Of a DNA stretch of 6,362 bases, positions 1 through 5,266 are shown piece after piece (positions within the stretch are counted from its first letter, which is position 1; each line of letters starts with the position of its first letter). Both the position numbers and the translations under genes were made by a program. Source of the stretch: a bacterium (GTDB lineage: Bacteria; CAIWAD01); assembly GCA_030429345.1 (NCBI GenBank), contig JAUIFJ010000066.1:1-6362 (forward strand). Reading direction: 5' to 3'. The notes under the pieces are model-generated. The model did no database searches and was not told where the DNA came from. It worked only from the letters and a program-made list of their open reading frames with translations.

Positions 1-193
1 CGATGATCCGGTATCCGTAGTCGGCAGCCGGGGTTTCGAGAATCGGGCCCAGCATGTCCGTCCCCTCCGCCGTTCGAAGCAGCAGCTTCAGCTCCACCAA
101 GTGCTGCCGGTCCCGTGCGCGGATCTGCAGCTTGTCCGGCTCGTCCCGACTGCGGGTGATGCTGTAGAACCCGTGACGTGCGAAAAGCCACAT
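1..193 (-). CDS. Small protein of unknown function, N-terminal part (3'-truncated by window edge)
   Basis: The frame opens with ATG at 193 after a good Shine-Dalgarno and runs to the left edge without a stop, giving 64 complete codons. It begins MWLFARHGFYSITRSRDEPD and continues with a charged segment holding KLQIRARDRQHLVELKLLL, which could form a strand followed by a helix. It then reaches TPAADYGYRI near the edge. There is no signal peptide, membrane segment, cysteine pair or recognisable catalytic motif. From memory, short proteins starting MW(L/V)F...GF(Y/F)S recur in phages and other mobile elements as hypothetical proteins, but I cannot assign a function. Its tight spacing after the primase makes it part of the same operon, and a small replication accessory role is only a guess. 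The gene is real on start-site and frame evidence; its full length is unknown. Confidence 0.75.
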   Translation of the reverse strand, partial: MWLFARHGFYSITRSRDEPDKLQIRARDRQHLVELKLLLRTAEGTDMLGPILETPAADYGYRII

Positions 194-198
194 GGTCG

Positions 199-204
199 TT
201 CCTT
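199..204 (-). promoter_or_regulatory. Shine-Dalgarno site for the small downstream gene
   Basis: AAGGAA lies 5 bases before the ATG at 193-191 and within the 12-base gap after the primase stop codon (TAG, 208-206). It is the best ribosome binding site in the window and supports this ATG as a real start. Confidence 0.75.
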
Positions 205-205
205 T

Positions 206-3160
206 CTAGAATGGGACGTCGTCGTCGAACGGAATGTCCCCCTGGCTCTGGGGCGGATCGGTTCCGACTCCCTCGGCGGGCGCGGCGCTCTCGACAACTC
301 TTGTTTGTGATGCAGATGTAGTATTTGATGTTTGGCCAGAAGCATCACCGGCATCTTCCGGCTCTTCCCCGCCCACGCGAATCAATGCTTCTCGAACTGT
401 TTCTGCCTTCAAGTACAAAGTCTGGTAGCGTTTCGCACCCAACCGTCTTCTGCGTATACCTTCCTCACTGATTACGTTTACCTTTCGAAGCGCAGAAGTC
501 AACTTGTGGCTCGTAATCTTCGAATCGGAAGGCCATTGTCCTGCATCTACAAGCTCATCGTGTACTACATCTCTGATCTTGGCAGTCTGATATTCGTGTG
601 GATGCTGAAGCTCCTCCAACCCTTCGCGACTGTCACCCTCCAGGATGTTCAGCAATGTCTGCAGGATCAGAATGTCCATGTCCGTGCGACGGTTCTTTTC
701 TTCCTCGTCCTTCCGCTTCTGCAGCTGTGTTTGCCGCAGTCGCTGCACAATGGATTGTGGGTCATCCGCGCACTCCAGATCGATCAGTCGGGCAATGGTG
801 AACAGGGGCAGCCAGGTCTCACGTTCGCGGCCCGTCAGGTCCGGAAACTCCACTTCCGGGTCACTGGTCATGGTGTTTCTGAGGTGGGCGAACCTGGTCA
901 GCGCCCAGCAATGCAGCTTGTTCCGCAGCTTGCGTGTACGAATGTCCAGCTCGGTACTGGTTTTCGCCCAATCCAGAAAGTTGCGCGCTCCATCCCTGTC
1001 GTACTTCAAGCAGCGAACCAGGATGCACCGGCTAGCCAGCACACGGTCGATCTCTTTTGTACCGCCCAGGCACTTGGGGCTGTAGGTTCTGAAGGACTGC
1101 AGCTGGTTGTCCTCCCCGCTGGCGCGCTTGACCATCCCCCCCTTCTTGTAGCTTCCATTGAGCACCAGCTTCTGAGCGAAGTACGTTGAGCCTGGTTCAG
1201 GATTCGTGAAGTTCTCCGCTTCATCATAGATCGATGTACCACGATTCGCGTGTGACTCCCTGAAAATCGCGGCCTCCGAAGTACTGTCCGACTTTGATGT
1301 GTTGAAGGCCAGAAGCTTGATCAGGTCCATGCCTGCGGACTTGCCGGATTCATGCCTGCCATGGAAGTGCAGGAACCCGATCGCATTGAAGAGCGGATAC
1401 ACGTAGGTCATCATGACCCAGACCGCTATCAGATCGTGCTGGTGCTCCTCGGGATACCAGATGTACTGTTCGAACAAATGCCTGATATCCCGAAACAGGT
1501 CCCGTGTGCTGGGTGTGCAGGATGCAGGATCATTGAGGAACCGGGCAAGCGAAAATTCTTCTGCCGGTTCCTTGCTCCAGTTGGGCAGGATGCGTTCAGG
1601 AAAGTTCAGACACTTCGGATCGCCGGGGTCTCGATCGTGATACAGGATGATCTTCGAACTGGGCTTTCCCTCAAGAATTCTGCTTTCAATCAAGCAGGGC
1701 ATCTCTCCTGCGATTTCATCATTGGATTCGTGCTCAAGCCACACTCCGATGTGCCCTACGGGCTCAGGGCCAGTGAAATCAAAATCCAGTGCTGGACTGA
1801 AAGACTTCTTGTCCCGAAAGACAAACTTCAGGCTCTCTGCAGAAGTGCCCTCCGCTTTGTCCTGTGATCCGCCCTTTTGAGCATCCTTGTGAACGCGCAC
1901 AGCTTCCTGCATGTCTTTGCGCAATTCGGAGACTGGGCAATCCAGCTTGGTGCGCAGACGCTTCAACCACTGCGCCTGTTCGACACCGGTTTCTGCTGCA
2001 AGCCGCAAAAGCAGCTGATTCAGCAGTTCCTTGTGATCACGGGTCAGCCGCTCACCCGCCTGCACATCGGGCAGCTGGTCGATCATGTACTCCAGCAGGG
2101 GCGGAGCTTGGTCGACCAGGGCCTGGAACTCCTCGGCCGTGTGGCCGGCGCGCGCCCAGTCGTTGATGTCATTGGCGTCCGGGATGTGCAGGATGCGCAC
2201 TTCCCCGTCCTGCATCTCGGACTGGATGGCCTGGGCGGTCTTCAACACGTTCTTCCGGCCCGCCTCGTCGTTGTCCCACACGAGGGTCAGGGTCTCGATC
2301 CGCTTGAATTTCTTGGCATGCTTGACGGCATGGACGCCCAGGTTCCCGACGGCCGGGATTCCCCAGTCCATGAGGGTCCAGCAGTCGGGGACGCCTTCGG
2401 TGAGCACAACTTCCCGGTGATATAGGTCGTCCTCGTTGTACAGGCCTGCAGGACCCGGCAGGTGGATGTACTTGGCTCGCTGATCCGGATCCAGGGAGCG
2501 AAAGGTCATGCCAACAACGCGCTGGCGGCGCATCAGGGGTATGGAGACCCGCGTGTCGTAGAACAGTCGCCTCCACTCGCCCTCGTCATTCAGCCGGCGC
2601 AGGCCCAACTCGTTGTACTCCTCGGGCTCGTAGCCCGCCAGTCCCGGATGCTTGGGCCGGATGTCATACAGCTTGCGGATCTCAACCAGACCCAGCAGAT
2701 GCTGGCGCTGGAAGTCCCGGCCAAAGCCCCGCTTTTCCAGGTAGGCGCGTGCGCCTTGCGCTGCTTCCGTCTCCCCCTGCAGCCATCCGGCACACGCACG
2801 GGCCACGGTGGTCAGGATGTCCTCCCGGCGGCGCCAGGTCTCCAGTTCCTGGCGTTCTTCCTCCGTCGGGGGTTTCACTTCGAGGCCCAGCATCTGGGCC
2901 CCGATCTCCACGGCGGCACGGAAGTCCACCTTTCGCTCGGTCATCAGGTAGTCGAGCACGCTGCCAGCGGATTGGCCGCCAGGGTGGGACCAGCAGATCC
3001 AGCTGTTGGTCTCGCGGTAGATGGTGAAGCTGGGACCCGTGTCCTCATGGTCAGGCAGTGGACAGCAGATGCTGCGCTTCCCTGCCGCCTCCTTGGGTAG
3101 CAGGGACTCGATGGGCAGGTCCCGCTTGATTCGCTCGATCAGGTCGCTGTAGTACGCCAT
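206..3160 (-). CDS. Phage-type DNA primase-helicase: zinc finger, TOPRIM primase, DUF3631-like ATPase, SSB-like tail
   Basis: A 984-residue bifunctional replication protein (residue numbers are hand-counted, +/-1). The N terminus is a DnaG-type zinc finger: Cys33, His38 (CPLPDH), Cys56 and His59 (CWSH), with His in place of the usual fourth Cys. The primase core carries TOPRIM motifs TEGVPD (Glu254), WDNDEAG (Asp295, Asp297) and IPDANDIND (327-333), which coordinate metal for primer synthesis. Residues about 350-450 form a linker. The C-terminal ATPase has Walker A GRHESGKS (600-607), Walker B SIYDEAENF (642-650), a YSPKCLGG sensor-like segment (692-699) and a likely arginine finger in LASRCILVR (707-715). 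This order matches DUF3631-like ATPases of mobile elements rather than DnaB. A winged-helix-like region (about 857-925) follows. Residues 931-984 are disordered, ending GDIPFDDDVPF like an SSB tip. ATG at 3160 fits the DnaG N terminus, though its Shine-Dalgarno is weak. The 9-base gap after the helicase gene suggests coupling. Helicase activity of the ATPase half is inferred from the family. Confidence 0.92.
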   Translation of the reverse strand: MAYYSDLIERIKRDLPIESLLPKEAAGKRSICCPLPDHEDTGPSFTIYRETNSWICWSHPGGQSAGSVLDYLMTERKVDFRAAVEIGAQMLGLEVKPPTEEERQELETWRRREDILTTVARACAGWLQGETEAAQGARAYLEKRGFGRDFQRQHLLGLVEIRKLYDIRPKHPGLAGYEPEEYNELGLRRLNDEGEWRRLFYDTRVSIPLMRRQRVVGMTFRSLDPDQRAKYIHLPGPAGLYNEDDLYHREVVLTEGVPDCWTLMDWGIPAVGNLGVHAVKHAKKFKRIETLTLVWDNDEAGRKNVLKTAQAIQSEMQDGEVRILHIPDANDINDWARAGHTAEEFQALVDQAPPLLEYMIDQLPDVQAGERLTRDHKELLNQLLLRLAAETGVEQAQWLKRLRTKLDCPVSELRKDMQEAVRVHKDAQKGGSQDKAEGTSAESLKFVFRDKKSFSPALDFDFTGPEPVGHIGVWLEHESNDEIAGEMPCLIESRILEGKPSSKIILYHDRDPGDPKCLNFPERILPNWSKEPAEEFSLARFLNDPASCTPSTRDLFRDIRHLFEQYIWYPEEHQHDLIAVWVMMTYVYPLFNAIGFLHFHGRHESGKSAGMDLIKLLAFNTSKSDSTSEAAIFRESHANRGTSIYDEAENFTNPEPGSTYFAQKLVLNGSYKKGGMVKRASGEDNQLQSFRTYSPKCLGGTKEIDRVLASRCILVRCLKYDRDGARNFLDWAKTSTELDIRTRKLRNKLHCWALTRFAHLRNTMTSDPEVEFPDLTGRERETWLPLFTIARLIDLECADDPQSIVQRLRQTQLQKRKDEEEKNRRTDMDILILQTLLNILEGDSREGLEELQHPHEYQTAKIRDVVHDELVDAGQWPSDSKITSHKLTSALRKVNVISEEGIRRRRLGAKRYQTLYLKAETVREALIRVGGEEPEDAGDASGQTSNTTSASQTRVVESAAPAEGVGTDPPQSQGDIPFDDDVPF
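209..241 (-). other. Codons for an SSB-like acidic C-terminal tip on the primase
   Basis: These 11 codons encode GDIPFDDDVPF just before the TAG stop. The last six residues, DDDVPF, differ from the E. coli SSB tip (DDDIPF) only by Val for Ile, and the Phe carries the free carboxylate as in SSB. The preceding four residues, DIPF, look like a second, partial copy. The upstream 40 or so residues are rich in Ser, Thr, Gln, Gly and Ala, like an SSB linker. Confidence 0.8.
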
Positions 3161-3169
3161 GGTGGCTTT

Positions 3170-3715
3170 CTATTTCAGGGCCATCTGGAACAGGTCGGTA
3201 TCACGGGCGGCCAGAACGGCGGCCGCGGCGTCGAACTGGTGCTCGGAGCGTGCTTTCGTCCGGTCCCACTGGGCTTCCTTCCAGGGGCGTCCTTTACGCG
3301 AAGCCCCTGCCTTCACCACATCCGCCAGGTGGGCCTTGGTGGCCAGGAGGCTGCCTCCCACACGCTGCTTCACCTCCCCAGGCAAAAGCCACACCGTCGG
3401 CACTTCGTGAAAGACCTTGGCTGCACAGGCCAGGGCCTTGGCGTAGGCCAGGCCTTTCAGGGCGTCCGCGCTCTGCGCGCCGGAAGACGGGGTCTCGCAG
3501 CAGATGACGGCCGGTGGAAAGCGGGTGAGAAACGAGTGCAGCCCTGCCAGCAGCAGCTCCAACCGGCGTGTGTCATCGTCTGAGACCCGAAGACCCAGCT
3601 TCTTGTCCGACTTGGCCGTCACGATGGTCTGGATTCCCGCCGGCCACCAGGACGAAAGTTCGATGGCCACCAGGCCGAAGTGGGTAAAACTGGGATCCAT
3701 GCCGACAGCGAAGCG
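3170..3715 (-). other. RuvC-like resolvase domain within the helicase fusion
   Basis: This is the DNA encoding residues about 515-695 of the fusion protein. The domain is about 180 residues, the usual size of a free-standing RuvC resolvase, and its acidic motifs come in the RuvC order: strand-1 Asp521, mid-domain Glu588 and C-terminal Glu672/Asp676 with His673 between them. The stop codon follows 10 residues after the last helix, so nothing is appended. The compact layout, without a zinc ribbon or inserted lobes, argues against a TnpB/Cas12-type RuvC. Confidence 0.82.
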
Positions 3716-5257
3716 TGTGGTGCCCGCCACCTGCGGGCCAAGCCGCGGGGGTTTGAGAATCGGAGCGCCAGTATCGATGTTCAGCTGCGCGCGGGACGCC
3801 ACGGGCTCACCCTTGACGATCTCCGCCCGCAGCTTGTGATACGCTTTCTTCCGCTGATTGTACTGGCGCACCAGCGGCTTGCTGTCCCCGCCCACGTGGA
3901 CCACACCGCTGTCCACGAAATCGAAGACCTCGCCCCGCTCCTTGCCCGGACAGGCGCGCATCACGCGGCCCACACGCTGCTCGACCCGGCTCTCGCTCTT
4001 GGCCGGGAAGGTGAGCAGCAGGGTGTTCAGCTCGGGGATGTTGAGCCCCTCGTCGGCCACGGTGCTGGCGAAGAGCACGCGAACCGCCCCGGCGCGCACG
4101 CTCTTCCGGATCAGCCGCCGGGTGTCCTTCTTGACCTTCCCCACCAGCAGCTCGCCCTGGATTCCGCGTTCAGCAGCGGCCTCGTAGAGCGGCACCAAGT
4201 GATCCTCCACGCGGCCGGAAAGCACGAGGATCACGCGGTCCGGGTCGTCGTACAGCTGGGCCAGCAGGTCCAGGATCTGCCTGTTGCGCGCGGCGCTCCC
4301 GGCCAGCGCGTCAGCCAGAGCCTGCCAGTCGGCTGCCCCGCCGTAGGGGAAGGTGAAGGCCGTGTGGATCTCATGGATCCGCGCCGGCACCAGGTAGCCC
4401 TGGTCCAGCAGCGCCCGCTGATCCGTCTCGTGGATCACGGGCCCAAAAGTGTCAGTCAGCTTCTGGGTCAGGCCGTCCGCCCGCTCGGGCGTGGCCGTCA
4501 GGGCCAGGCGATACTTGGCGGGGCACAGGCCGATGATCCGGTCAAACGTCGTGGCCGGCGCGTGATGCCCTTCATCCAGGATCATGCAGCCGAATCGATA
4601 AAAGAACGATCTCAATTCATCACTGCTCTTACGTGAAAGAGTCTGCACGGTCCCCAGAGCAATTGGATTCTCGAAGCTAACCGGTGAGACAACCAATTCA
4701 CCGGATTTGGCACGTGAAGAAACAGTGCCTGCCTCGATCCCCAACATTTCTTCAACAGCTTCCCGCCACTGGTCCAACAGATCGATTGTGTGGACAAGAA
4801 TCAGGGTCGGTTGGCCAATCTGCGCGACGGCCGCCAAGGCGGTGAAAGTCTTGCCGCCGCCGGCGGGGATGACTACCACACCCTGGACACGGTCGACCAT
4901 GGCGCTGCAGGCCTTCTGCTGATAGGGCCGGAGCGCCCAGCCCCCGGCCTTGAAGGCCACACGATCGTGTGACATGCGCAGGTCGCGCACGCCCGGCCAG
5001 GGATGGATAGATCGCTTGAGCAGCTCGATGGCCCCGCGGGGCACCGTGAGTTCGGTCCGGTCTTCCGTCCAGCCTTCCAGCCTGGGCGGAATCTGTACCC
5101 ACTTCCCGTCCACCTTCTTCATCGGCCGCTGCTTCCCCCGCCGCTTGGCCCCCAGGTACTCGGGGTTGGGGTAGCTCAGGTTCTTCTGAATCTGCTTGCG
5201 GGCCAGGGCGCTTAGCAGGCGACTGGGCACACGGATCACGGAATCGACGGTGATCAT
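3170..5257 (-). CDS. SF2 helicase (XPB/ComFA/UvsW-like) fused to a C-terminal RuvC-like nuclease domain
   Basis: This is a single uninterrupted frame of 695 residues. The helicase part has a Q-like motif LRPYQQKA (109-116), Walker A PAGGGKT (131-137), motif Ia LILVHTIDLLDQW (152-164), a DEGH box (228-231), motif III TATP (254-257), motif IV VILVLSGR (342-349), motif V with STVADEGLNIPE (398-409) and motif VI QRVGRVMR (427-434). The set is complete, so ATPase activity is expected. Residues 1-105 are a basic N-terminal region that may bind DNA. A linker (about 450-515) leads to a RuvC-type RNase H fold: GMDPSFTHFG (519-528, Asp521), ICCETPSSGAQSADALKG (585-602, Glu588), a WLLPGEVK segment (623-630) as in phage RuvC proteins, and EHQFDAAAA (672-680, Glu672, His673 and Asp676). 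RuvC enzymes cut Holliday junctions, so the chain may unwind or migrate branched DNA and resolve it. Helicase assignment is near certain; the RuvC domain is strong by motif order and spacing; joint action is inference. Confidence 0.93.
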   Translation of the reverse strand: MITVDSVIRVPSRLLSALARKQIQKNLSYPNPEYLGAKRRGKQRPMKKVDGKWVQIPPRLEGWTEDRTELTVPRGAIELLKRSIHPWPGVRDLRMSHDRVAFKAGGWALRPYQQKACSAMVDRVQGVVVIPAGGGKTFTALAAVAQIGQPTLILVHTIDLLDQWREAVEEMLGIEAGTVSSRAKSGELVVSPVSFENPIALGTVQTLSRKSSDELRSFFYRFGCMILDEGHHAPATTFDRIIGLCPAKYRLALTATPERADGLTQKLTDTFGPVIHETDQRALLDQGYLVPARIHEIHTAFTFPYGGAADWQALADALAGSAARNRQILDLLAQLYDDPDRVILVLSGRVEDHLVPLYEAAAERGIQGELLVGKVKKDTRRLIRKSVRAGAVRVLFASTVADEGLNIPELNTLLLTFPAKSESRVEQRVGRVMRACPGKERGEVFDFVDSGVVHVGGDSKPLVRQYNQRKKAYHKLRAEIVKGEPVASRAQLNIDTGAPILKPPRLGPQVAGTTRFAVGMDPSFTHFGLVAIELSSWWPAGIQTIVTAKSDKKLGLRVSDDDTRRLELLLAGLHSFLTRFPPAVICCETPSSGAQSADALKGLAYAKALACAAKVFHEVPTVWLLPGEVKQRVGGSLLATKAHLADVVKAGASRKGRPWKEAQWDRTKARSEHQFDAAAAVLAARDTDLFQMALK

Positions 5258-5261
5258 GGGT

Positions 5262-5266
5262 TCCTC
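5262..5266 (-). promoter_or_regulatory. Shine-Dalgarno site for the helicase-RuvC gene
   Basis: GAGGA lies 4 bases before the ATG at 5257-5255 and overlaps the TGA stop (5267-5265) of the upstream DinG-like gene. It decides the start: the frame is open a further 36 codons upstream, but that extension overlaps the DinG-like gene, is Ser/Pro/Thr low-complexity and has no homology-like features. Confidence 0.75.

Noticed and set aside
194-205. Terminators or promoters in the intergenic gaps
   Set aside because: The gaps are 7, 9 and 12 bases long. No hairpin with a T-run and no promoter elements fit in them.
332-2425. Plus-strand open frames at 332-1189, 1352-1867 and 1877-2425 opposite the primase
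   Set aside because: They are antisense to a continuous, motif-bearing gene, have no recognisable motifs and no convincing ribosome binding sites.
3157-3166. Perfect eukaryotic Kozak match (GCCACCATGG) at the primase start
   Set aside because: The tight operon, Shine-Dalgarno sites on neighbouring genes and SSB-type tail indicate bacterial expression. A match of this length is a coincidence in G+C-rich DNA.
3170-3715. TnpB/Cas12-like nuclease or CRISPR link
   Set aside because: The RuvC motifs sit in a compact domain of about 180 residues without zinc ribbon or inserted lobes, and no repeat array or other cas gene is present.
3680-4636. Plus-strand open frame of 318 codons opposite the helicase gene
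   Set aside because: It lies wholly antisense to conserved helicase motifs. The protein is rich in His, Gln, Leu and Arg without domain logic, as expected for a shadow frame in G+C-rich coding DNA.
4560-4800. Intein or inserted element in the helicase
   Set aside because: The spacing between motifs Ia and II is normal (about 65-75 residues), and no splicing motifs or frame break are seen.
3170-5257. Anti-phage defence system (DISARM- or restriction-type helicase-nuclease)
   Set aside because: No methyltransferase or other defence partner is present, and the neighbours are replication enzymes. A replication/recombination role explains all four genes better.
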